A stretch of DNA of 64,000 bases from Glycine soja (Eukaryota > Streptophyta > Magnoliopsida > Fabales > Fabaceae). Positions 1 through 9,558 of this stretch are shown piece by piece (within the stretch, counting starts at the first letter, position 1; each line of letters starts with the position of its first letter). A program made the translations under genes and the position numbers. The notes beneath the pieces were generated by a model that worked only from the letters and a program-made list of their open reading frames with translations, did no database searches and was not told the DNA's origin. Location of the stretch: positions 37,101,334 to 37,165,333 of the forward strand of contig NC_041016.1 of NCBI RefSeq assembly GCF_004193775.1, written 5' to 3'.

Positions 1-474
1 TAAAAACCAACATGCTTTTGAAAAGAGATGACTTCCAACTTTTCTTTGAAGAAAAATTCATTGATCATAACCGATTTTTGAAGAGAAAAAAAACGTGTCT
101 ACACCTGAAGGGTGAATGCTGTGAAATTTCCCCGGGCGCCCGAAATGGACCCGGATGAATGCACAAATTGATAAAAGAACATATTTTGGAAACGTTGGGT
201 TGACTAAAATAGAGGAAATGAATCCTGAGCCCTAGCATCACATGACCATAAAAGTTTGACACTTGAGTGTCCACATAGGTGCATGCGTGGCCAGTTTTGC
301 ATAAAATTTCCAAATCATCATTTTTGCATTTGTGTCATGGAAATAGTGTGGGGCATCCCTTTTATCCTTGAACCAAACCAAACCCCGACATGTATCATGT
401 CTAGCCATTCTACAAACCTTGAGCCAAAATCCTGGCTCACCATAAACCTTGACATAAGGTGAGAATGTCAATCC

Positions 475-625
475 TTACCCTCGGAAGCAAAAAAGAAAAG
501 AAGGAAAATTTCCAATCAAAGAGAAAGCAAAAAAAGAGAAGAAGGAAAATTTCCAATCAAAGAGAAAGCAAAAAAAAAAAAAAAAGAAGAAAAAGAAGAA
601 GAAGAAGGAAAGAAAGCCCCTGATC
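475..625 (+). repeat. purine-rich minisatellite in A 3' UTR
   Basis: Units of about 33-60 bp repeat a GGAAAATTTCC-type palindrome followed by AATCAAAGAGAAAGC and an A-rich run. The same motif array recurs at 11600-11790 in element B and 40905-41155 in element G, with different unit numbers. The plus strand is almost pure purine, so the minus strand shows long Phe/Ser-rich reading frames that I regard as artefacts. Confidence 0.7.
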
Positions 626-1310
626 GGGGATCGAAGGAAAAACAGAAGAAATATGCAGAGAGGTCTTTGGACCGGACAATATCTGAACAATACAGAATTG
701 TCACCAAATGAACGAAAAAAGAAGGAAAGGGAACCACGACCTAAAATAGTCTTCTCCCTTTGATTACCAACCAAAATCCCGTGCGCTAGCGACTTTTTTT
801 TTCTCTCGCCCCGCACTAAACAAAAAAAAACAGAAAAAGGAAAAGCCAGAAAAATCAAAAGCCAAAAACACACAAAAGCCGAAAAAAAAAACCACCAAAA
901 GAACCCATTCCCAAGGGAAGCCCTATTGATCCATGATCACGCGTGTAATTTTTGATTTGATAGGAAATAATTTGCAAAGTCAAGTCATGACATATCTATG
1001 GTTCGGAATTAGGATGAAACACTTACCTGTGCGAGATTGATACACTTTGAGTGGATTTCTTCTATTTTTGTCGAACCCAGTGTTTCCTCTAAATGATCAT
1101 TTAGAAACGAAATGCTAACATCCAAAATCTCATTTATGGTTATGGGAGATTTCATCAGCAGACTCTCCTTCCCCGGTAGACGCATTGTTTTTCACTCAAA
1201 AAAGCATATGCTGCTCTAAATCAGTTGGAATATTTGTCTCCTTGCTAAAGCATGTTTGCATTTTAGTGGAGAAAACACCGAGACTTTTTCAAATCTCACA
1301 AGTTATCCAG

Positions 1311-1380
1311 AACTACGTAGGTCTGAGTTCCTCATTGGAGGATACGTAGGAGCAAGAGCCTTGCTTTTGTCGGCCGCCCC
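1311..1380 (+). other. CTACGTA/TACGTAG hairpin module
   Basis: CTACGTA at 1313-1319 and TACGTAG at 1343-1349 are exact reverse complements, with TTCCTC and GAGGA between them as a second, inner pairing. The module is followed by AGCAAGAGCC and TTTTGTCG. The same module is found inside every LTR of this family in the window (for example 4394-4440 and 30122-30172) and again in the 3' UTRs of B and G. Its role is unknown. Confidence 0.7.
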
Positions 1381-1423
1381 ATAATCTTTGTCATACTGAC
1401 CCTGAGGTCATGTGACGTGCACC

Positions 1424-2545
1424 CTTGTATCATCCAGAGGCGGCGGGCCCGATGATACGCGGAGATACCTTACGGTTATCCGCACCCTTTTGTCATCCAG
1501 AGGCGGCGGGCCCGATGACAAGCAGAGACCAAATTTGGTCATTCTGCACCCTTGTATCATCCAGAGGCGGCGGGCCCGATGATACGCGGAGATACCTTAC
1601 GGTTATTCGCACCCTTTTGTCATCCAGAGGCGGCGGGCCCGATGACAAGCAGAGACCAAGTTTGGTCATTCTGCACCCTTGTATCATCCAGAGGCGCGCG
1701 GGCCCGATGATACGCGGAGATACCTTACGGTTATTCGCACCCTTTTGTCATCCAGAGGCGGCGGGCCCGATGAGGGGCAGAGACCAAGTTTGGTCATTCT
1801 GCACCCTTGTATCATCCAGAGGCGGCGGGCCCGATGATACGCGGAGATACCTTATGGTTATTCGCACCCTTTTGTCATCCAGAGGCGGCGGGCCCGATGA
1901 CAAGCAGAGACCAAGTTTGGTCATTCTGCACCCTTGTATCATCCAGAGGCGGCGGGCCCGATGATACGCGGAGATACCTTACGGTTATTCGCACCCTTTT
2001 GTCATCCAGAGGCGGCGGGCCCGATGACAAGCAGAGACCAAATTTGGTCATTCTGCACCCTTGTATCATCCAGAGGCAGCGGGCCCGATGACAAGCAGAG
2101 ACCAAGTTTGGTCATTCTGCACCCTTGTATCATCTAGAGGCGGCGGGCCCGATGATACGCGGAGATACCTTACGGTTATTTGCACCCTTTTGTCATCCAG
2201 AGGCGGCGGGCCCGATGACAAGCAGAGACCAAGTTTGGTCATTCTGCACCCTTGTATCATCCAGAGGCGGCGGGCCCAATGATACGCGGAGATACCTTAT
2301 GGTTATTCGCACCCTTTTGTCATCCAGAGGCGGCGGGCCCGATGACAAGCAGAGACCAAGTTTGGTCATTCTGCACCCTTGTATCATCCAGAGGCGGCGG
2401 GCCCGATGATACGCGGAGATACCTTACGGTTATCCGCACCCTTTTGTCATCCAGAGGCGGCGGGCCCGATGACAAGCAGAGACCAAGTTTGGTCATTCTG
2501 CACCCTTGTATCATCCAGAGGCGGCGGGCCCGATGATACGCGGAA
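1424..2545 (+). repeat. 127-bp tandem array of paired hairpins (element A)
   Basis: Nine copies of the TTTGGTCATTCTGC landmark occur from about 1533 to 2486 with a 127-bp step, except for one 64-bp step near 2041-2105. Each 127-bp unit is two related 64-bp subunits. One has stems TGTCATC/GATGACA and GCAGA/TCTGC; the other has TATCATC/GATGATA and GCGGA/TCCGC (TTCGC in some copies, still pairable by G-U). The loop of the first stem carries GGCGGCGGGCCC. Both strands give overlapping frames because of the repeat; none is likely to be a gene. Satellite-like arrays in 3' UTRs are known for Ogre-type elements. Confidence 0.92.
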
Positions 2546-2578
2546 ATACCCGAGTGGTTATCCGTATAAACATTCTTT

Positions 2579-2657
2579 TGCTATCTGTAAGACAGAACGC
2601 TTGATAGCATGCAGAGACTGACATAGTCTTCTGCACCTTTTGTTCCTTCGGGAACAA
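2579..2657 (+). other. hairpin cluster with UUCG loop
   Basis: Three hairpins follow the array. TGCTATC (2579-2585) pairs with GATAGCA (2603-2609) around an inner CTGT/ACAG stem. GCAGAGACT pairs with AGTCTTCTGC (about 2611-2634). TTGTTCC (2640-2646) pairs with GGAACAA (2651-2657) around a TTCG loop, the most stable RNA tetraloop class. The block recurs in B (13288-13372) and G (42530-42610). Confidence 0.65.
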
Positions 2658-3129
2658 CAAGTCATTTACATGCGGAAATTTCATGGTCACCCGCGACTCT
2701 CGTCAACCGAGAGGAGCGAAATTAGTGTCATACACTAATTTTCGTCCGGAGACCTTTGCTTGATGACATGCGACCTTTCTTTGGTCCTTGTGAGGTGCTT
2801 GGCACCCATCATTAGGCAATTTGTGAAATTCTAGGAACGACAAGTCATGGTCACCCGCGACTCTCGTCAACCGAGAGGAGCGAAATTAGTGTCATACCCT
2901 AATTTTCGTCCGGGGACCTTTGCTTGATGACATGCGACCATTCTTTGGTCCTTGTGAGGTGCTTGGCGCCCATCATTAGGCAATTTATGAAATTTTGGGA
3001 ACAACAAGTCATTTGCATGTGGAGATTTTATGGTCACCTGCGACTCTCGTCAAATCGAGAGGAACGAAATTAGTGTCTTATCTTTACTTTCCTTTTATCT
3101 CCAATAAAAGACAAGTAAAGAGGGGCAAC
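2658..3129 (+). repeat. tandem copies of the LTR 5' end in the 3' UTR
   Basis: About 2.7 units of 160-180 bp. Each has a CTCTCG/CGAGAG hairpin, then AAATTAGTGT, then a copy of the first ~115 bp of the LTR (from TCATAC... to the GTGAAATTC region). The copies lack the polypurine tract, as if it had been deleted between GTC repeats. Element G has a longer run (42650-43238); element B has only the single PPT-LTR junction, which looks ancestral. Confidence 0.8.
3081..3129 (+). promoter_or_regulatory. polypurine tract inside a hairpin
   Basis: The tract AAGTAAAGAGGGG (3113-3125) ends four bases before the LTR TG and would prime plus-strand DNA synthesis. TCTTTACTT (3081-3089) pairs perfectly with AAGTAAAGA (3113-3121), enclosing CTTTTAT/ATAAAAG (3092-3098 and 3104-3110). 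The arrangement is preserved at 13447-13495 and 43190-43238. Confidence 0.8.
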
Positions 3130-3584
3130 TGTCATACCCTAATTTCGTCCGGGGACCTTTGCTTGATGACATGCGACCATTCTTTGGTCCTTGTGAGGTG
3201 CTTGGCATCCATCATTAGGCAATTTGTGAAATTCCAGGACATGCCGAAAAAACCAAAAAAATATTGATGCACAATCCGTAAGTTTCCGTGACACACCGGA
3301 AATCAAATGGAAGCATCGTTGCATAATTAAGTGAGGTTCCGTAACATTCCGTAAGTCAAAAGGGGGATGATTATGTAATCCGCAAGGTTCCGTAACATTA
3401 CGGAAAGAAAACAAGTATCCTTACGAGATTCGTAAGTTTCCGTAACTTTACGAAAAAAGAATCACCAAAAAAACAGCAGAGGGGGTGTACTTAGTAAAAA
3501 TGGGGGTGCAAATAGCACCCAGGCCCACTTGGGCCCTCTAGAATATTCCTCCAGAAGGCTGTTGCTTCTGGAGGAAGCAACTTG

Positions 3585-3851
3585 GCTCGCCTGGGCGAGC
3601 TGGGCGGCAACCACCTCCCCTATTTTGCTATAAATAGGGGAGGAAGTGAAGAAGAAAAGGGTTCAGCCCCTTTGGCACTTCCCTCTCTTTCGAATTTGCT
3701 TGGAAAAATTGTTTCCGTGAAGAAAATCTAAGCCGAGGCGCTTCCGAAACGTTTCCGTAACGTTTTCCGTGAAGAATTTCGCAAAGGTTTCAACCGTTCT
3801 TCGACGTTCTTCATTCGTTCTTCATCGTTCTTCGATCTTCAACGGGTAAGT
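3585..3851 (+). promoter_or_regulatory. LTR core promoter and leader donor site
   Basis: A 16-bp palindrome of the form GCTCGCCTGGGCGAGC (3585-3600) precedes TATAAATA (3629-3636). The TATA box lies inside an 11-bp perfect inverted repeat, CTCCCCTATTT (3615-3625) with AAATAGGGGAG (3632-3642). About 210 bp downstream is CGGGTAAGTACC, a near-consensus plant 5' splice site. All of this is conserved in the other plus-strand LTRs of the family. Promoter function is inferred. Confidence 0.65.
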
Positions 3852-4320
3852 ACCTCGAACCAAGCTTTTCGATTCATTCTATGTACCCGTAGTGGTCCAC
3901 ATTGTGTTTCGTGCATTTTTATTCTCGTTTTGTTTACTTTTTATACCCCCTGTTGACGTGCTTAAGCCATTTTACTTAAGTCATTTCTCGCTTAACTTAA
4001 AAATAAAATAAATTTCCACCGAACGTTTGAATTGTATTATCCATTAACTTCGGTTAAAATAAATTCCGACCGTTCGGTCGTGCCGTAACCACGTTGGAAA
4101 TCAAAAAGAGGTAAAAAATAATATAATAATCAAAAAGACATCTTTTAGTAAAATAAAGCGGAAAATCAATCGGACGTTTTCTCTTTGGGATTTCTCATTC
4201 TTAATCGAATTGATTAATAACTAAAGTGAAACTAAGGCTAAAATCAACTCGCCTAGTCATGCTCGTCCACAAAAATAGGCTTTTGAAGTTTGTCATTTCA
4301 ATTTCTCACTAAGTAAAATG

Positions 4321-4439
4321 GATCATTTTTAAGGTCCAACGCCTTAAAATGATCACCTCTTAAAAGTAAAAAAGAATCACTTGATAAAAAAAGAACTACG
4401 TAGGTCTGATTTTCTCATCCCAAATTGAGGAATACGTAG
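4321..4439 (+). other. two conserved LTR hairpins
   Basis: GATCATTTT (4321-4329) pairs with AAAATGATC (4346-4354) around the conserved loop AAGGTCCAACGCCTT. About 40 bp later CTACGTA (4396-4402) pairs with TACGTAG (4433-4439). The loop sequence is constant across family LTRs while the stems vary and keep pairing, for example at 20190-20215 and 21205-21730. Confidence 0.6.
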
Positions 4440-4782
4440 GAGCAAAGGGAAACACCCTTGTCGACCACAAAAAGAGAAAATATAAAAAGGGTATAAAGGA
4501 TATAGAGACATAAAAAGGGAACATAAAAAATCAAAGTCATGTTTGCACATTCGATTAAAGGCTGCCGTCCCTTGGGGCGGACGTGTGGGGTGCTAATACC
4601 TTCCCCGTGCGTAAATACAACTCCCGAACCTTTCACTTAAAAGTTCGTAGATCGCGTCTTTTCCGGTTTTTCCGACGTTTTCCTCAAATAAACGTTGGTG
4701 GCGACTCCGTGCGTATTCCTTTCGTGGAACACGCATCCCGCGAGTCACGCGTCGCCCTCCCGCCGAAGGGTAGGTTGCGACA

Positions 4783-6203
4783 AGATCTCCTTCCATCATG
4801 TTCCCTGCGAGGAAAATCAAATGGCGGATGCACTTGCTACTTTGGCGTCTATGTTCCAGCTAACGCCGCACGGGGATCTACCCTACATTGAGTTTTGGTG
4901 TCGTGGCAAACCCGCGCATTGTTGCCAAGTAGAAGAGGAACGGGACGAAAAGCCTTGGTATTTCGACATCAAGCGATATGTCGTAAGCAAAGAATACCCG
5001 CCAGAGATCGCCGACAATGATAAGAGGACATTGAGAAGATTGGCAGCCGATTTCTTCATGAGCGGAAGTATACTGTATAAGAGAAATCACGACATGACAC
5101 TCCTGCGGTGTGTGGATGCCAGGGAGGCAAATCACATGATCGAGGAAGTCCATGAGGGCTCGTTTGGAACACACGCCAACGGGCATGCTATGGCCAGGAA
5201 GATCCTAAGAGCAGGTTATTACTGGCTTACCATGGAAAGTGATTGTTGTGTCCATGTGAGGAAATGCCACAAATGTCAAGCGTTTGCAGATAATGTCAAT
5301 GCCCCACCACATCCTCTGAATGTCATGTCCGCCCCTTGGCCTTTCTCCATGTGGGGAATAGATGTCATCGGGGCCATTGAGCCCAAGGCCTTGAATGGTC
5401 ATCGCTTCATCCTCGTAGCAATAGATTATTTCACCAAGTGGGTCGAGGCAGCTTCCTATACCAACGTCACGAGGGGTGTGGTGGTCAGGTTCATTAAGAA
5501 AGAGATCATCTGCCGATATGGTTTGCCAAGGAAGATTATCACGGACAACAGCACCAACCTGAATAACAAGATGATGGGGGAAATGTGCGAGGAGTTTAAA
5601 ATCCAGCATCACAATTCCACACCCTACCGGCCAAAGATGAATGGAGCCGTGGAAGCGGCCAATAAGAATATCAAAAAGATTATCCAAAAGATGACCGTGT
5701 CATACAAGGATTGGCACGAAATGCTTCCATTCGCATTACACGGTTACCGAACTTCAGTGCGAACGTCAACTGGGGCAATGCCGTTCTCATTGGTATATGG
5801 GATGGAGGCTGTGTTATCGTTTGAGGTAGAAGTCCCGTCATTAAGGATCTTGGCAGAATCCGGATTAAAGGAATCAGAGTGGGCTCAAACGCGCTATGAC
5901 CAGCTCAACCTCATCGAGGGTAAGCGCTTAACGGCCATGAGTCATGGGCGCGTGTACCAGCAAAGAATGAAGAGTGCATTCAACAAGAAAGTACGCTTGC
6001 ACAAGTTCCATGAGGGAGAACTTGTGCTAAAGAAAATGTCCCATGCTGTCAAGGACAATCGAGGGAAATGGGCCCCGAACTACGAAGGGCCTTTTGTTGT
6101 GAAGAGGGCTTTTTCCGGAGGAGCCTTGGTGCTTACCAACATGGATGGCGAAGAGCTACCTTCACCCGTGAATTCTGATGTCGTCAAGCGATATTATGCT
6201 TAG
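4783..6203 (+). CDS. Ty3/gypsy pol 3' end: RNase H tail and integrase (element B, 5'-truncated)
   Basis: This is the C-terminal part of a retrotransposon polyprotein that would insert the cDNA copy into nuclear DNA. The frame runs in from the inserted LTR of A, so the native start is lost. The first ~20 residues match the end of RNase H (HHVPCEENQMADALA). A zinc-binding H2C2 module follows (H153, H160, C191, C194, counted from the open frame at 4695). The catalytic core has D223 (GIDVIG), D284 (TDNSTN) and E320 (NGAVEAANK), the expected D,D-35-E spacing. A GPF-type module (NYEGPFVV) ends the protein at TAG 6201-6203. About 470 codons are open without a frameshift, so B was recently coding. 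TDNST replaces the more usual TDNGT; the effect is unknown. Sequence style fits the Tat/Ogre lineage. Confidence 0.93.
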
Positions 6204-6900
6204 AATCTGGGGCAATTAACGATGTCGCTGCATGTTCTTTATCTTTATGCGTTTTCTGGATTTCCCCCAGGGATTTCCTGTCTGCTGTATCTCTCGTTAC
6301 AATCTTTCAAAGAAATGAACGTGGATTCGAGGCTTTAGTCCTCACGTTGGTTTCAAACCTTGCATTTGATTTGTGATCACCTGAGCCCTTCGGCTCAGTT
6401 CGTGGGATGCCCCAAGCGCTTAATTAAAATTGAACCTAAACCAACTTTTGCTAAAATTTGCTGCGTTTGAAAACATTCATGCATACGCATACGCATGCAT
6501 ATTGTTGTGGTAAAGCAGGGGCAGGATCATCTTGAGCTACCTTCTGGGGTGGGGACAAAACGTGGACAGCAGAAACCAATCAAGGTAAGACAATGACGCA
6601 GTCAAGATTGGCCGAACCTGGTTGTTTATTACTTGCAGGTACTTAGGAACGGATGCAAGTGGGGATGGGGTCACGACCGACTGATCGTTGCCCTTTCTCT
6701 GCGCTAGACAAGCAGAGAACGTCGCTGCAAGGCAGCCCCGTATCCTTTGTATTCGCAGTTGTCTTACTATTTGTTTGTTTTAAAAATAAGTAATCAACGC
6801 CTAATTCTAACTTAAGTAAGTTCAAGTTAGGCAAAGTGCTAAACCATAAGGAAGGAGGGGACATGGTTAATGTTCCTCTCAAAAAAAAAAATGCAGGTTA
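6204..6900 (+). other. noncoding spacer after integrase (element B)
   Basis: No convincing gene is present. A hairpin CTGAGCC/GGCTCAG with loop CTTC lies at 6381-6397. A run of A residues (6881-6891) precedes the palindrome at 6901. Confidence 0.5.
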
Positions 6901-7094
6901 GCTCGCCTAGGCGAGCCACCCCTGCACCAAAATATAAGAATGACGAAAGGGGGGACGTTTTTGCATTCAAAAACTTCTTTTCCCCCCTTTCAAAAGCCAT
7001 ACCCACGGGATTTACGAGTTTGCAGCCCTAGGGTCATCATTTTTCGCATTTTTTGATTCCGTTTCGCGCTTTTGTTCATCACCAACAAGTAAGT
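6901..7094 (+). promoter_or_regulatory. internal LTR-like promoter candidate upstream of ORF3
   Basis: The order of signals mirrors the LTR promoter. The palindrome GCTCGCCTAGGCGAGC (6901-6916) is followed by ATATAAG (6932-6938), a leader with pyrimidine tracts, then AACAAGTAAGTATTCC with a near-consensus splice donor (intron would start at 7089). The sequence is not otherwise LTR-like. It could drive, or splice-link, the downstream ORF3. Function is inference from motif order only. Confidence 0.4.
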
Positions 7095-8304
7095 ATTCCA
7101 TCCCTAAGCTTTCTAGCTTTTCATTGGTGTATTTTGATCTCCTTTTGGTGCTCTAAAATGTGGGAATGTGCTCAAATATGTGGGGCAATTTTGGTTTGTT
7201 TTCTTGCTTGTTTGGGTTGGATTGGGGGTTTGTATGGGATGGCCCTAGGCCTATAATGCATTTTGAAGCAATGGGACATGCCACATTGTCCCCGTTCTCT
7301 TGCTATTGATACCTAAACGCGCACCCACCAAGTGTTCGGTGAAATGCCTCAATGGAATTAGCGCGTGACCTTTGTAAGGAAACAACCCATGGGGCATTTT
7401 GGTTTGCACATATTTTCTATTTTTCGGGACATGCATTCATTCCCGAAAAAGGTTAGAGTAATTGCCCCACATATATCCTAGGCTTAGGAACCAAAGTTTT
7501 ATGCAAAAGAACACAAGAGGAGGTGCATATTGGGTAAAGTTACCCTTTTTTTGGCCAGCAATCAGCTATGGGCCACGCTACAATAATTTCCCTACGCCTA
7601 GATGGTTAGGAATTTTGCTCATCATAAATGTGTAGGTTTAGAATAGGTAGCAAAATACCTTTTGGCAATTTACACTTTGGGTGTGGTAGCAAAATACTTG
7701 GATGTATGTACATGTAATTTTTGGTAGTCAAAATGTCTCGCAAAAAAAATATATTTAAAAATATGTTGCATGTTATGTAAAGGAAATACCTTACTAAAAT
7801 ACCTTTTAATTTGAATACAATTTTAGTCAGCAAAAGAAAATGTACTTGAATTTGCATGCGGCTTTAGGTAGCAAAAACACTTGAGTAAAGCATGAAATGT
7901 AGCACCTTATTGTGTAGATAGCCAAGATTCATCACAAAGTTTGTATATGCATAAGTATTAGGAATACCGGAATGTGCACATGTGCAATTTTTGGTACCCC
8001 AAATGCTTTGAGTATGCATGCATGTAAACTTAGCCAAGGAAGTGCATGTGATGTAGGTAGCAAATACACCTTGGAAGTACATATAAATAATCTAGGTAAC
8101 GAAGGTGCCTTGATTGTACATGGGTGCATTTTTTTTAGTTATAAGAATGTCTTGTGCAAGTGAACGCTCGTAAAGAAGTATGTACATAAGTTTGCTCTAA
8201 ATTTACATTGATGTTTGTGTTTATTGGAGGAGGTTGTATGCCATTTTTGTTTTAAGAGTAGCATTCCTTGGTAAAACTAACTTTCCAAATGTTTGCCTTC
8301 GTAG
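7089..8304 (+). other. candidate intron ahead of ORF3
   Basis: The region starts GTAAGTATTCC and ends GCCTTCGTAG, three bases before the ORF3 ATG at 8308. It is T-rich, has no credible gene, and from about 7620 to 8160 carries loose repeats of a TAGGTAGCAAAATACCTT motif. Similar repeats at 39950-40340 in element G lie downstream of its ORF3 remnant. The intron itself is inferred. Confidence 0.4.
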
Positions 8305-8307
8305 GAA

Positions 8308-9558
8308 ATGGCCCCGAGGAAGCTTGCCTCAAAGAGGTCCAGGAAGGATAAGGCGGCCGAAGGGACTAGTTCCACTCCTGAGTATGACAATCACCGCTTT
8401 AGGAGCGCTGTACATCAGCAGCGCTTCGAGGCCATCAAGGGATGGTCGTTTCTCCGGGAGCGATGCGTCCAGCTCAGGGACGACGAGTACACTGATTTCC
8501 AGGAGGAAATAGGGCGCCGGCGCTGGACATCACTGGTTACCCCCATGGCCAAGTTCGATCCAGAAATAGTCCTTGAGTTTTATGCCAATGCTTGGCCAAC
8601 AGAGGAGGGCGTGCATGACATGAGATCCTGGGTAAGGGGTCAGTGGATCCCGTTTGATGCCGACGCTATCGGCCAGCTCCTGGGATATCCGTTGGTATTG
8701 GAAGAGGGCCAGGAATGCGAGTATGGCCAGAGGAGGAACCGGTCTGATGGGTTCGATGAGGAGGCCATCGCCCAACTGCTATGTATACCGGGGCAGGATT
8801 TTGCCCGGACTGCTGCAGGGAGGCGAGTGCGAATCATGCGCACCAACATGACCACCCTGACTCAGATATGGGTGACTCTGCTGCTCAGCAACATCCTGCC
8901 CACCGATCATAATTCCGACCTCCCCATGCCGAAGTGTCAGCTGGTGTACGCCATCCTGACACGGATGAGCATCCATGTGGCTCAGTTGATCGCTGATGCC
9001 ATCTATATTTTTGCAGGTATGGCGCCTACTAGGCACCCTTTGGACCCAGATAAGTCCAACAGGGCCCTGGGATTTCCCTCGCTGATCACAGGACTCTGCC
9101 AGTCATTCGGAGTCCCCATTGCACCTACCAAGGTAATTCGGTCGCCCATCACCCGGGCTTTTATCGAGAAGTACTGTACCCTGAGACAGGCTCAGGGTGA
9201 TGCTCCACAGGCCGCAGGCGCGCCACCACCACCTCATCAGGCTGGCCAGGCTGGGGCATTTGACATGGAGCAGTATTTACGGCATTTGGTTCGCCAGCAG
9301 GCGGCCAACCACCGAGCACATGTACAAACCCATGATTGTCTGTACCAGATGAGCCTCAGCATGTAGAGCCAGGGCTTCGCTTCTTTTTCATGCCCTACTC
9401 CAGACCAGTTCAGGGCAGAGGTCGCATGGCCCGGGGATTGGCCCGAGGCCCAAGCAGGAGAGGCACCCCCAGAAGCTCCCGGCGATGGAGAAAAGGCCCA
9501 CGAGGACGAGGAGATGGCCGATTTGCTTGACTTCTTGGGAGGGAGTGGAGATACATGA
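8308..9558 (+). pseudogene. ORF3, putative plant transposon protein, with one in-frame stop (element B)
   Basis: The frame runs from ATG 8308 to TGA 9556-9558 (416 codons) with one premature TAG at 9364-9366, after codon 352. It resembles plant proteins labelled 'putative plant transposon protein' (Pfam Transposase_32, PF20167); biochemical function is unknown. A basic start (APRKLASKRSRKDK) precedes a conserved globular region with AIAQLLCIPGQDF and RTNMTTLTQIW, a Pro/Ala/Gln-rich linker, and an acidic tail containing EVAWPG. No clear membrane segment or signal peptide is visible. The same protein is found in F (22148-23523) and as a remnant in G (38930-39630). It lies between integrase and the 3' LTR, where Athila-group elements carry their so-called env-like ORF; no envelope feature is visible. 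Confidence 0.8.

Larger units (their letters stand above)
1..3129 (+). mobile_element. 3' untranslated region of Ogre-like element A
   Basis: This stretch has no plausible gene. It is colinear with the segments upstream of the 3' LTR in element B (9955-13495) and element G (40450-43238). In order it holds a unique region, a purine-rich minisatellite, a CTACGTA hairpin module, a 127-bp tandem array, a hairpin cluster, tandem copies of the LTR 5' end, and a polypurine tract. Long, repeat-rich 3' UTRs are known in the Tat/Ogre lineage of Ty3/gypsy elements. The 5' part of A lies left of the window. Confidence 0.85.
3130..4782 (+). mobile_element. 3' LTR of element A
   Basis: The LTR is 1653 bp, starts TGTCATACCC directly after the polypurine tract and ends GGTTGCGACA. 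Its right flank is the RNase H coding sequence of element B, so A inserted into B. It contains a TATA box (3629-3636), a strong splice-donor-like GGGTAAGT (intron would start at 3846), the GGTCCAACGCC-loop hairpin (4321-4354) and the CTACGTA hairpin (4396-4439). It is closely similar by eye to the LTRs at 13496, 28868 and 43239. The target duplication cannot be checked because the left end is outside the window. Confidence 0.93.

Noticed and set aside
475..873. Phe/Ser-rich minus-strand frames
   Set aside because: Low-complexity translation of the purine-rich minisatellite; same artefact at 11584-11939, 27153-27471 and 40351-41263.
1424..2545. CRISPR-like regular repeats
   Set aside because: The whole unit repeats with no unique spacers, and the context is a plant retrotransposon.
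1425..2621. Overlapping open frames on both strands with repeated 'HPEAAGPM' or 'SSRGGGPDD' peptides
   Set aside because: They come from the 127-bp tandem array; every frame and strand gives similar peptides, and the noncoding hairpin structure explains the conservation better.
7053..7256. 67-codon hydrophobic frame that could be a membrane protein
   Set aside because: T-rich spacer spanning the candidate splice donor; not conserved in A or G.
8308..9558. ORF3 as a true envelope protein
   Set aside because: Position fits env-like ORFs, but no signal peptide, clear membrane span or fusion-type segment is visible.
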